NCBI GenBank assembly: GCA_963709875.1 | Contig: CAVPYB010000003.1 | Span: 558,001-622,000 of the forward strand | Length of the DNA stretch: 64,000 bases | Origin: JAQBDA01 sp963709875 | Lineage (GTDB): Bacteria > Chloroflexota > Anaerolineae > Anaerolineales > UBA4823 | Reading direction: 5' to 3' | Part shown: positions 45,932-53,758 of the stretch, piece by piece | How positions within the stretch are numbered: the first letter of the stretch is position 1 | Layout of the letters: each line of letters opens with the position of its first letter | Translations under genes and position numbers: made by a program | Notes under the pieces: generated by a model | What the model saw: the letters and a program-made list of their open reading frames with translations, nothing else | Databases searched by the model: none | Told to the model about the DNA's origin: nothing

Positions 45932-46102
45932 TTATCTCCCCCTGCATGCGCTCGTTGTCAGGTACGCGAAGTTCTCAAGCGTGCGAGAGATACCGTACTC
46001 CCAATATATTACCAACAGCCATGAACCGACGAGTGTCCCCATCATGATCAGCAGGATCCAAAAAATGCCGGATTGGAGTACAAAATCTACAACTGCACCC
46101 AT
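45932..46102 (-). CDS. Small single-pass membrane protein (56 residues)
   Basis: Minus-strand frame starting MGAVVDFVLQSG, with one strong hydrophobic helix (FWILLIMMGTLVGSWLLVIY) and a short C-terminal tail. No family is recognised. It is 17 bp after miaA and its TAA is directly followed by the ATG of the coiled-coil gene (TAAATG), so the two are probably translated together and may form a membrane-bound pair. Too short for standard length cut-offs. Confidence 0.6.
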   Translation of the reverse strand: MGAVVDFVLQSGIFWILLIMMGTLVGSWLLVIYWEYGISRTLENFAYLTTSACRGR

Positions 46103-46119
46103 ATGAGGATTATACTCCG

Positions 46120-47055
46120 CTAGCGATTCTTATCGAGCCAATCAAGTATTCTGGCCTCTACAGCAGCCACATCTAAGTTATATATATCGAACCAGTGTAT
46201 GTCTGTGTTATCAGGTTTGAACCAATTTGCCTGCCGTCGAACATAAATCCTGGTCTGCTTTTTGATCTTCCTTACAGCATCATCCAGACTTATATCGCCG
46301 GAGAGATAGGCCGCAATCTCACGATAACCAATCGCGGAGAATGATGGCAGTGCAGGGGTATAGCCCTTATCGAGCAGGGTCTGGACCTCTGAGACAAAAC
46401 CAGCCGCAAGCATTTGATCAATCCGCTCGTCGATCCGTTCGTAAATTATTGCACGAGGACGAGTTAAGCCGATATTCAAGACTGCATAGGATGATAGCCC
46501 CTTCTTGCCTTGTTCTGAGAACCGGCGTCCGGTATGGAAAATCACTTCCAATGCCCTGACCGTGCGACGAAAATTGCGGTAATCGATCTTCTCTGCTGCC
46601 CGAGGGTCGATGCAGGACAATCGGGCGTGCAATCCATCACTCCCAATCTCTTGTGCCCAGTCGTTCAATACGCTGCGCATCAAGTGATCAGGCTTTACTT
46701 CGGGGATGGTCCAATTTTCAACAACTGCCCGGATGTATTGACCTGTCCCACCGACCAGGAAAGGCTGTTTTCCCCCAGCATGGATATCGGCGATCGCGGT
46801 ATGCGCCATAGATTTAAATTGCGCCAAACTGCAAGTCTCGTCCGGGTTGGCGATATCGATCAAATAATGCGCTATCCCACATCTCTCTTCTAAAGTTGGC
46901 TTGGCTGTGCCAATATCCATACCCCGGTAAAAGAGCCGAGAATCAGCTGATACGATATCACCCCCCAAGGACTTCGCCAGCTTTACAGCCCATTCCGTTT
47001 TTCCAACTGCGGTAGGACCGAGGATCACAACTACTGGCGTTCTATCTTTTAGCAT
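46120..47055 (-). CDS. miaA: tRNA dimethylallyltransferase MiaA
   Basis: 311 residues. Adds a dimethylallyl group to A37 of tRNAs reading UNN codons. P-loop ILGPTAVGKTEWA, the tRNA/DMAPP motif SADSRLFYRGMDIGTAKP, VGGTGQYIRAVVENW and RNFRRTVRALEVI are all present, plus the C-terminal YVRRQANWF. Normal length. 21 bp after yraN in a minus-strand run with the GT4 gene. Confidence 0.96.
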   Translation of the reverse strand: MLKDRTPVVVILGPTAVGKTEWAVKLAKSLGGDIVSADSRLFYRGMDIGTAKPTLEERCGIAHYLIDIANPDETCSLAQFKSMAHTAIADIHAGGKQPFLVGGTGQYIRAVVENWTIPEVKPDHLMRSVLNDWAQEIGSDGLHARLSCIDPRAAEKIDYRNFRRTVRALEVIFHTGRRFSEQGKKGLSSYAVLNIGLTRPRAIIYERIDERIDQMLAAGFVSEVQTLLDKGYTPALPSFSAIGYREIAAYLSGDISLDDAVRKIKKQTRIYVRRQANWFKPDNTDIHWFDIYNLDVAAVEARILDWLDKNR

Positions 47056-47076
47056 GTTGCTGTGTGATGTGGATGC

Positions 47077-47457
47077 TCACAGATCGCCGACGGCTTTTTC
47101 GAAGTGGGCGATGACTGGCTGGTCCTTAGCAGCTCTGCGCTCGATCGCAATGACATCTATCCGCCAGTCACCATCCAGGTGTGGATGGGATTGCAGATAT
47201 GCCTGGGCGGATGCCAATAGATGAGCCTGCTTGCTCGATGTCACTGATTCTTCTGGATACCCAAATCTTTTCGATGTACGGGGCTTCACCTCCACGAACA
47301 CAATCACACCAAGATGTTCGGCTATCAGATCTATCTCGCCGTAGGAAGTCCTAGCATTCCGCTCGAGGATCGAGTAACCTTTTTCGGTTAGGTATTGTGC
47401 TGCGTATGCTTCTCCCCAGCTCCCGAGCTTTTTCCGGTCGCTCATTACCTGATCCAA
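47077..47457 (-). CDS. yraN: YraN/UPF0102 family putative endonuclease
   Basis: 126 residues with the restriction-endonuclease-like core: GSWGEAYAAQYLTEKGY, NARTSYGEIDLIAEH and VFVEVKPRTSKRFGYPEESVT (acidic D/E and K residues of the PD-(D/E)XK fold; quoted as VFVEVKPRTS). Function in DNA metabolism is not settled in the family. The 5' end overlaps the GT4 gene by 13 nt. Confidence 0.9.
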   Translation of the reverse strand: MDQVMSDRKKLGSWGEAYAAQYLTEKGYSILERNARTSYGEIDLIAEHLGVIVFVEVKPRTSKRFGYPEESVTSSKQAHLLASAQAYLQSHPHLDGDWRIDVIAIERRAAKDQPVIAHFEKAVGDL

Positions 47458-48653
47458 TCGTCGAACAGCCTATTGATCCTCACCCGCAGGCTGCGTTTTC
47501 GTTTTGAGTTGTCAGCATATACTTCCTCGTAGCACTTGAGCAGCTTCATAGAGGTTCGCTCGATAGAGTAGGAAGCTGATTCTGCTTTTGCCTGCATACC
47601 CATTTCTTGCCTCTTGGCAGGATCAGTCACCAGGCGTACCATTCTGGCTGTGAAGCCTGCCAGGTCATCCTGTTGGGAAAGGAAACCGGTGCTGCCATCT
47701 ATAATCGTATCGCCAACGCCGGGAGAATTGACGCCTAATACCGGAAGCCCAGATGCCATCGCTTCGATCACCGACAGCGGATGTACCTCCGAGACGGAAG
47801 CGGTGGCGAACGCGTCTGCCATCGCCAGGTAGCTGGGGAGCTCCTCATAAGGGACCAGTCCAGTGAACCGGACTCGGTTTTCAAGACCCATCTCGCGGAC
47901 ATGTTCCTGCATGCTATCCATTTCTGGTCCTTCCCCTACCAGCAACAGACCGACGTTGTCATATACCTGGGCTACTCCCGCAAATGCGCGCAGTAAAAAT
48001 GGCAGGTTCTTCTCTGGACCGATCCGTCCAACGTAGATGAGCAAGATATCTTCAGGGGTAAATCCCAATAGACTGCGGTCCTGCTGGCCAGTAATCTGGC
48101 TGAACGGTTGGATGTCGACACCATTGGGTATGACTTCAATATCAGCATCCACACCATAGCGCCGTAAAACATCTCGCATGCCTGCCGATGGAGCGATGAC
48201 CTTATCCACCGATCGGCAAAATGCCGGCATATATGTCTCCAGAGCCGTCTCACTGATTGTGCTGGTTATCGAAGGCAGATAGGCCTGGGCATACAGGTCG
48301 TAGCGGGTATGGTTGGTGAAGATAACCGGGATGCCTCGCCGTCTGCAGAAGTTTACAGTGAGCGGTCCGCTGATAAATGGGTGCTGCACGTGAGCGATAT
48401 CCATTGTTTTCAGCAGGTCACGGGTCTCTTTGCTGTATCTTAAATTGATAGATATTCCAAAATCTAACAGCGGGATACCTACAGAACGGATCACATTCGA
48501 TTCGTTATCCCTGTAATTCTGTTCTTTCCCCTTGAAAGTGAAGACATAAACCTCGTGACCATGCTTCTCGAGATATTCTTTGTTCAAAGAGATATAATTT
48601 GTTACGCCACTGATATGGGGTTTATACATATCAGCCATCATACCAATACGCAT
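47445..48653 (-). CDS. GT4 family glycosyltransferase
   Basis: 402 residues with two Rossmann lobes. N-terminal KPHISGVTNYISL, HVQHPFISGPLTV, FTNHTRYDLYAQAY, then the GT4 signature IGPEKNLPFLLRAF and the acceptor/donor E-x7-E element EVHPLSVIEAMASGLPV. Closest style is diacylglycerol glucosyltransferase or phosphatidylinositol mannosyltransferase, which make membrane glycolipids; plsY nearby fits that but does not prove it. First gene of the minus-strand yraN-miaA run. Confidence 0.88.
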   Translation of the reverse strand: MRIGMMADMYKPHISGVTNYISLNKEYLEKHGHEVYVFTFKGKEQNYRDNESNVIRSVGIPLLDFGISINLRYSKETRDLLKTMDIAHVQHPFISGPLTVNFCRRRGIPVIFTNHTRYDLYAQAYLPSITSTISETALETYMPAFCRSVDKVIAPSAGMRDVLRRYGVDADIEVIPNGVDIQPFSQITGQQDRSLLGFTPEDILLIYVGRIGPEKNLPFLLRAFAGVAQVYDNVGLLLVGEGPEMDSMQEHVREMGLENRVRFTGLVPYEELPSYLAMADAFATASVSEVHPLSVIEAMASGLPVLGVNSPGVGDTIIDGSTGFLSQQDDLAGFTARMVRLVTDPAKRQEMGMQAKAESASYSIERTSMKLLKCYEEVYADNSKRKRSLRVRINRLFDDWIR

Positions 48654-48736
48654 ATTTTGCCTTTATCCTGATCTGCCACAATAGTACAAAATCAGCAACT
48701 TAAAGTCAAGCGGAGATTATCACGCTTCCTCAACGC

Positions 48737-49627
48737 TTGCTGTTGGTGTTTGATCGAGAGCTTACCTTTAATCGAAACTTGGCAGTCTCCGCTAACAAGG
48801 GTAAAATCCGTTTAGTGAAATCCGTCCATCTCCCTGACTTCAATCGATTGAGCGTGATTGCAGCTGCGATCCTGCTCGCATACGCGCTGAGCAGGTTTGC
48901 GGATATCCCCGCCCGTGTGTTAGAGTTCCAAATCCTTGGGCTGTATTTGCCAATAGAGCTTAGCACCCATACAATAATCGCATTTCTAGTCGCCGGGCTG
49001 ACAGCCTCGGGTGCGGATTGGCTGATGCGGGGGCACCCAAAGCTAAAAGGGAAGAACGCTGTCGAACACTGGCTGCTGCCGGCCTTGACTGCCTGGGTAA
49101 TCGGGTTCCCATTGTTCCAACTTCCGCTCGGACTGCTGTGGTGGGCAGGTTTCTTGTTTGGCGCCATACTGCTCCTGCTGGTGCTGGTCGCAGAATATAT
49201 CGTGGTTGATCCTACAGATGTACGCCAGCCAGCTGCTGCCGCAGGGCTGGTCGTCCTGTCTTACGCGCTGTATCTAATACTCGCCATCTCCATACGTCAT
49301 TCTGGCTTCCGGTTGATCTTCGTCCTTCCGCCGCTGGCGCTTGCCTCCTGGTTAGCCAGCTTACGGACCCTGAACCTGCGCTTACGCGGCACCTGGGTGT
49401 TCATCCTGGCAGGTTTTATCGCCTTGATTGGCGCTCAAATCACAGCAGCGCTGCATTATACTCCGCTAACACCGGTATCATTTGGACTCATTCTACTGGC
49501 TGCGATCTATTCTTTAACCAGCCTGATCGGCAATCTGGTCGAAGGGCTGCCGCTCCGCCAGGCTGTCCTCGAGCCGATCATCGTTCTGATCCTCTTACTG
49601 GTTACGGCACTCTTGATCGGAGGGTAA
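48737..49627 (+). CDS. Multi-pass membrane protein of unknown function
   Basis: Not recognised. Up to 296 residues with about eight hydrophobic helices and few charged residues outside short loops. The first 28 residues are polar, and a GTG about 81 bp downstream (VKSVHLPDFNR) is a plausible alternative start. Next genes are a JAMM peptidase 4 bp later and plsY, all on the plus strand, so it may belong to the same unit. Confidence 0.65.
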   Translation: MLLVFDRELTFNRNLAVSANKGKIRLVKSVHLPDFNRLSVIAAAILLAYALSRFADIPARVLEFQILGLYLPIELSTHTIIAFLVAGLTASGADWLMRGHPKLKGKNAVEHWLLPALTAWVIGFPLFQLPLGLLWWAGFLFGAILLLLVLVAEYIVVDPTDVRQPAAAAGLVVLSYALYLILAISIRHSGFRLIFVLPPLALASWLASLRTLNLRLRGTWVFILAGFIALIGAQITAALHYTPLTPVSFGLILLAAIYSLTSLIGNLVEGLPLRQAVLEPIIVLILLLVTALLIGG

Positions 49628-49631
49628 TCTC

Positions 49632-50057
49632 ATGATCTCGATGATCAGGATGCAGCTTTCACTGTGGCAAGAGATCGAATCATATGTCCGCAAACGACTC
49701 CCGGAAGAAGCGTGCGGCTTGATTGCAGGTAGAGGCAATCTCGCAATGCTTATCATCCCCGTCGAGAATATCTCTCACAGCCCATATCGGTACCGGATGG
49801 ACCCGCAAGAGCAATTTTCGGCGTTCCAGCAGATGGAGGCACAAGGCTTTGATCTGCTGGCAATCTACCATTCTCATCCTGATGGACCCGATTATCCATC
49901 CGATACGGACATCAATGAAGCCTATTATCCTGAAGCAGTTTATATAATCGTCTCCAGATCTGGAGCCAATTTCACACCCTACGGCTATACCATTATCGAC
50001 GGGAAAGTAGGTGAAATACCGATCGTCATGGAGTTGCCAAAGCAACCAAAGAACTGA
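49632..50057 (+). CDS. JAMM/MPN+ metallopeptidase
   Basis: 141 residues. Zinc-binding JAMM motif is complete: glutamate in LPEEACGLIAG and YHSHPDGPDYPSDTD (HxH-x7-S-x2-D). Bacterial relatives are Rad25/Mec-type proteases that process sulfur-carrier or ubiquitin-like proteins, but no ubiquitin-like partner gene is nearby. GGAGGG precedes the ATG region. Confidence 0.88.
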   Translation: MISMIRMQLSLWQEIESYVRKRLPEEACGLIAGRGNLAMLIIPVENISHSPYRYRMDPQEQFSAFQQMEAQGFDLLAIYHSHPDGPDYPSDTDINEAYYPEAVYIIVSRSGANFTPYGYTIIDGKVGEIPIVMELPKQPKN

Positions 50058-50109
50058 TTATGTGTTTCAACAATCGGATGCCATCTGCCGCTAAGAGGAG
50101 CCAGAAACT

Positions 50110-50802
50110 ATGCCCGTAATCATCTTTCTCGGGGTGTTGGTGCTGTCTTATCTCATCGGGTCTATCCCTTTTGGCCTGGTGATCGTACGCCTTAGGACCG
50201 GGAAGGACATCCGCTCTGTAGAGAGCGGCAGGACGGGTGGCACGAATGTTATGCGGGCAGCCGGGTGGCCATACGGGGTCGCAACTGCATTTCTGGATAT
50301 GCTCAAAGCTCTGCTCTGCGTAATCATTGCCCGTTACGCAGTACCAGGAAATCATTGGCTGGAAGTTTTAGCCCCGGTTGCCGCAGTTTTGGGACACAAC
50401 TACCCGATTTTTCTCCTACAGAGGGATGACAACGGACAGTTGAGCATTCGCGGGGGCGCAGGTGGCGCCCCGTCCGTGGGTGGAGCCACCGGTCTATGGC
50501 CGCCCATCTTCATCATCATTCTGCCGCTGGCCGGGTTGATCCTGTACTTTGTAGGTTACGCTTCCTTGGCAACGCTCAGCGTCCCATTGATCTGCCTGGT
50601 TGTATTTACTTACCTTGCCATGACCGGGGGGGTCCCGTGGGAATATATTGCCTATGGAGTTCTAATGTTTATAGTTCTTGGGTGGGCGCTGAGACCCAAT
50701 ATCAAAAGACTTATTGAAGGCAATGAACGCTTGATCGGATACCGTGCCCGGCGCAGGAAGCAGGAGGCGGACATTAACCAAAACAGCGGGCAGCTCAGGT
50801 AA
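50110..50802 (+). CDS. plsY: Acyl-phosphate glycerol-3-phosphate acyltransferase PlsY
   Basis: 230 residues, five to seven membrane helices. The three active-site loops are present: SYLIGSIPFG, SGRTGGTNVMRAAGW (family SGNxGATNxxR with R for N and G for A) and LGHNYPIFL with GGAGGAPSVG. Makes lysophosphatidate from acyl-phosphate, the first step of phospholipid synthesis. The C-terminus is extended and basic. RBS AAGAGGAG upstream. Confidence 0.92.
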   Translation: MPVIIFLGVLVLSYLIGSIPFGLVIVRLRTGKDIRSVESGRTGGTNVMRAAGWPYGVATAFLDMLKALLCVIIARYAVPGNHWLEVLAPVAAVLGHNYPIFLLQRDDNGQLSIRGGAGGAPSVGGATGLWPPIFIIILPLAGLILYFVGYASLATLSVPLICLVVFTYLAMTGGVPWEYIAYGVLMFIVLGWALRPNIKRLIEGNERLIGYRARRRKQEADINQNSGQLR

Positions 50803-50813
50803 AGCTGCCCGCT
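50785..50813. terminator. Terminator overlapping the plsY stop
   Basis: AGCGGGCAGCT (50785-50795) and AGCTGCCCGCT (50803-50813) form a perfect 11-bp stem; the plsY stop codon lies in its 7-nt loop. It separates plsY from the convergent MBL-fold gene. Confidence 0.75.
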
Positions 50814-50829
50814 GATATCATTGAACAAT

Positions 50830-51741
50830 CTACTCTTCTTCTGCACCCTCATCGTCATAATAATCGTCATCTTCGAAGGAGCTCTGGGGTACTACGCCAT
50901 ACATATGAGTATATAAAGCAATCAGGTTGCGCCGGTGCAGCTCATTAGCCAAGCCTCCAATCAAGACTCGACTCTTCCCGCAGGATTCGACCGATACCTC
51001 ATCCAGGATGTCCATTGGATATTTTCGCCGTCCTGCTTTGCGCACTGCCTTACGTATCTGGGACAAATAAGCCAGGTTGTCCTTGGCATAGCCTTCGATT
51101 TCACCCCGCAGTATGATATCACCGTGTCCCTGGACGATATTTTCCAGCCCCATTTTTGATACCTTTTTAAGGGACAAAACCAGATCATCGATGTCACCAT
51201 CGACGATATACGGCAGGGGCATACAGGCATCGCCCGAGAATAAGACCCGATCTTCCTCAACCAGAACGGCTACATTGTCTGCGCTGTGACCTGGCAGCGG
51301 GAAGAGGGTTAGATTTTTTTTGCCCACGCGCAGAGTGAGCTGACCATCCCCAAATGTGATATGCGGCGGGATAATTTTCAGATTCCTGAATACCTGGCTG
51401 TGTTTTCGGCTATTCTCCAGGGATGGTACACCACGCTCTAGCAACCACTCCCGGCACAACATGTGACCGATAACGGTTGCACCAGGGAAGAAATAGTTCC
51501 CCCAGGCATGGTCAGCATGATAATGCGTATTAATTACATAACGTACGGGGACATTTAATTCCTGTTCGATGAAATCCCGGATCGCCAGGGTTTCCTCTGG
51601 CAGTGCCAGAGTATCGATCACAATTGCCCAGTTTGGTCCGATGACCGCCCCGGCCGTGACCTGGGCATAGACATCACTTTGAAATGAAAATACGTTATCG
51701 GCTACACGCTCTCGCTGGATCATAACCCTTCCACTTATCAC
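50830..51741 (-). CDS. Metallo-beta-lactamase-fold hydrolase
   Basis: 303 residues. Metal site NTHYHADHAWGNYFF (HxHxDH), further ligands in PGHSADNVAV and FSGDACMP, and a late GHGD. The C-terminal 60 residues end in a strongly acidic tail (DDDYYDDEGAEEE). Such stand-alone enzymes are often hydroxyacylglutathione hydrolase- or lactonase-like; no substrate can be given. An alternative start a few codons in (MIQRERV) is possible. Confidence 0.88.
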   Translation of the reverse strand: MISGRVMIQRERVADNVFSFQSDVYAQVTAGAVIGPNWAIVIDTLALPEETLAIRDFIEQELNVPVRYVINTHYHADHAWGNYFFPGATVIGHMLCREWLLERGVPSLENSRKHSQVFRNLKIIPPHITFGDGQLTLRVGKKNLTLFPLPGHSADNVAVLVEEDRVLFSGDACMPLPYIVDGDIDDLVLSLKKVSKMGLENIVQGHGDIILRGEIEGYAKDNLAYLSQIRKAVRKAGRRKYPMDILDEVSVESCGKSRVLIGGLANELHRRNLIALYTHMYGVVPQSSFEDDDYYDDEGAEEE

Positions 51742-51934
51742 CCATCCAATTTCGAGGGAATTATCGTCGACCGCGGAGATACCTGACTTGTCCCCGGCTA
51801 CCTGGCTTCCCGTTATTGAATTGAAACTTGGTAAAAATCACTTGTGGAGGATAGCACAAAGCGCATACAGAAGTCAAGAAATTTTAATCTTAGGTTAATC
51901 ATTTTTATTACCTGTGATAACCGAGGCGAATTGC

Positions 51935-51985
51935 CAAAGGAGAGTAACCCAATTTCCCCCAAACTGCATAACTCCTCATCATATA
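51935..51985. repeat. MITE-like element, degenerate right end
   Basis: Reversed, this stretch reads GGAGTTATGCAGTTTGGGGG, matching GGGACTTACGCACTTGGGGG at the right end of the 31187-31275 copy. The partner end is not visible. The 278 bp between the MBL gene and the T-box promoter otherwise shows nothing I can assign. Confidence 0.3.
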
Positions 51986-52019
51986 AATCTGGTTGGTAAG
52001 GTGAATAAACCTCGAGGAA

Positions 52020-52048
52020 TTGACCTGATCCTCGAAACTGGATATAAT
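52020..52048 (+). promoter_or_regulatory. Promoter of the T-box/phzF/valS unit
   Basis: TTGACC (52020-52025) and TATAAT (52043-52048) with 17-bp spacing. An inverted repeat TCGAGGA/TCCTCGA (52013-52019 and 52029-52035) surrounds the -35 box, a possible operator. Confidence 0.8.
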
Positions 52049-52059
52049 GTGTCAAATCG

Positions 52060-52385
52060 AATATCCTTCAACCGGGAGGAGTAAGCGGGCTGCGCGCTGA
52101 TAGATAACCGGAAGCTGCACCACCAGGTTATTTCAGAGAAGGAGTGGCCAATGGCTGGGAGCCCCCGCCAGCGTGCACTGCTGAAAGTCGCCCGGGATAT
52201 TTATCGAAGAAATTCTCAGATATTCTGTCTGGAAGAGTAGAACGATACGGGTACGCCCGTTAGCGCGTTTCCCTGATGCTGGTCAGGGGTTAAGTGCACC
52301 GAAATCATACTTTCGGTGAATTGAGGTGGTACCGCGGAATACTTCCCCTTTCGTCCTCTAATTGGACGGGAGGGATTTTTTATTA
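52060..52385 (+). ncRNA. T-box leader, probably valine-specific
   Basis: T-box core GAGGTGGTACCGCGG at 52323-52337, followed by terminator arms CCCTTTCGTCC and GGACGGGAGGG (about 52346-52376) and TTTTTT. Stem I sequence includes AGGAGTAAGCGGG at its start, and the specifier position aligned with the other T-box reads GTC (52187-52189) in GCTGAAAGTCGCC, a valine codon followed by a purine. Downstream genes are a ValRS stump, phzF and full valS, consistent with sensing uncharged tRNA-Val. Confidence 0.88.
52346..52382 (+). terminator. Terminator of the valine T-box
   Basis: 11-bp stem with two G-U pairs, loop TCTAATT, followed by ATTTTTT. It lies directly after the T-box core and would be prevented by the antiterminator. 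Confidence 0.8.
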
Positions 52386-52419
52386 TCAGCCCGTTTATGG
52401 CTCAATACCGGGAGCAAGG

Positions 52420-52818
52420 ATGATGCTGCCAAAAAAATATATACCCCAACAAGTGGAGCAAAACTGGATGCGTTGGTGGCAGCAAGAGGGTATATACCAC
52501 TTCTCGCCACTGTCGGATACGCGGGTATTCTCTATTGATACGCCCCCACCAATAGTCTCCGGGCAGCTTCACCTTGGACATGTGTACTCATACACCCATC
52601 CGGACAAAATCGCACGATTCTGGAGAATGCGCGGCTGCAATGTATACTACCCAATGGGATATGACAATAAAGGCTTGCCGACGGAGAGGCTGGTTGAGAG
52701 GACTTTAGGAATTGACGCCCAGGTGGTTGGGCGGGAAATATTCGTCCAGGCATGTTTGGATATCAGCATCGGTGCGGAAAATGTAAGTCAAACGGTCCGG
52801 ATTTCTATCCAGGAGTGA
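52420..52818 (+). pseudogene. N-terminal stump of an archaeal-type valyl-tRNA synthetase
   Basis: 132 residues starting MMLPKKYIPQQVEQNWM. The pattern VFSIDTPPPIVSGQLHLGHVYSYT (quoted as VFSIDTPPPIVSG and QLHLGHVYSYT, HIGH motif HLGH) followed by RFWRMRGCNVYYPMGYDNKGLPTERLVE is that of archaeal-type ValRS, unlike the bacterial valS further on. It ends after about 115 ValRS residues with an unrelated tail, so editing, KMSKS and anticodon domains are all missing; it cannot charge tRNA. It is the first gene after the valine T-box, suggesting the T-box originally served this enzyme. phzF starts 9 bp after it. Confidence 0.75.
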
Positions 52819-52827
52819 GGAGAAACT

Positions 52828-53715
52828 ATGACTGTATATCCTTTCATGCAAGTAGATGCGTTTACAGATCGTCCTCTGGGTGGGAATCCATGTGCCATAT
52901 TGTTTGACACAGATAACCTTGATCCAGATGCTATGCTTGCCATCGCCCGTGAAAACAACCTGTCTGAAACAGCCTTCGTCCGCAGCTCGCAGAAAGCAGA
53001 TTTCGCAGCCACATATTACACACCAGCGATGGAGATACCTTTTGCCGGGCACCCAACCCTGGCGACGGCTTTCGCGCTGATCGATTCCGGGCGACGGGAT
53101 CTCAGCCAGGAACGGTCGGAGATTACGTTGGAATTGAAGGTCGGCGTGATCCCGGTGGAAGTTAAGTTTGAGCAAGGAAAACTGCAGTTGGTGATGATAC
53201 AACGAAAGCCGGAGTTCTTGAGGATTTACCAACCGGATACAATCTTACCGGTATTCGGCTTGACAGCAGACGACCTGCTGTCAGGCGTACCGATCCAAAC
53301 CGTTAGCACCGGAACTCCCCAGCTTATGGTACCCCTCAAGGATCATAATGCCTTGAGAAGCATACGATTGGATATCGAAGCATACCGACAGCTGCGCGAG
53401 ATTGGTGATTTCTTCAGCCCGCACCTTTTCTGCCTATCCGGCGCAACTGCTGCCGGGCATACTTTCGCCCGACATCTGGATATTCCCCCGGATTTGCCGG
53501 AAGACCCCTTCACCGGGTCAGCTACGGGTGGCATGGCTGCATATTTATGGCGTTATGGACTGATAAAACAGCCCTCCTTTATCGCAGAGCAAGGTCACTG
53601 GATGGGACGTCCCGGAACAGCCTATGTACAGGTAATTGGTTCAAGAGAGGATATCCGGGCGATCAAAGTAGGTGGACATGCAGTAACTGTCATACGTGGA
53701 GAATTTTATACATAA
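52828..53715 (+). CDS. PhzF family isomerase/epimerase
   Basis: 295 residues with the duplicated diaminopimelate-epimerase-like fold. N-terminal QVDAFTDRPLGGNPCAI, catalytic-region glutamate in NNLSETAFV, second-half DPFTGSATGGMAAYLW. PhzF relatives act in phenazine synthesis, but most bacterial copies have unknown small-molecule substrates and no phenazine genes are seen here. GGAGAAACT precedes the ATG. Lies between the ValRS stump and valS under the same T-box. Confidence 0.9.
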   Translation: MTVYPFMQVDAFTDRPLGGNPCAILFDTDNLDPDAMLAIARENNLSETAFVRSSQKADFAATYYTPAMEIPFAGHPTLATAFALIDSGRRDLSQERSEITLELKVGVIPVEVKFEQGKLQLVMIQRKPEFLRIYQPDTILPVFGLTADDLLSGVPIQTVSTGTPQLMVPLKDHNALRSIRLDIEAYRQLREIGDFFSPHLFCLSGATAAGHTFARHLDIPPDLPEDPFTGSATGGMAAYLWRYGLIKQPSFIAEQGHWMGRPGTAYVQVIGSREDIRAIKVGGHAVTVIRGEFYT

Positions 53716-53758
53716 TACACGCCATCCGGCGAACCCAGAAACCGACCAGGAGAAAAGA

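Noticed and set aside
52294..52419. Upstream extension of the ValRS stump reading frame
   Set aside because: It would translate the T-box core and terminator; the ATG at 52420 matches the start of archaeal-type ValRS.
52420..52818. Stump as a complete small ValRS-like tRNA-binding protein
   Set aside because: It stops in the middle of the catalytic Rossmann fold with an unrelated tail, so truncation is the simpler reading.
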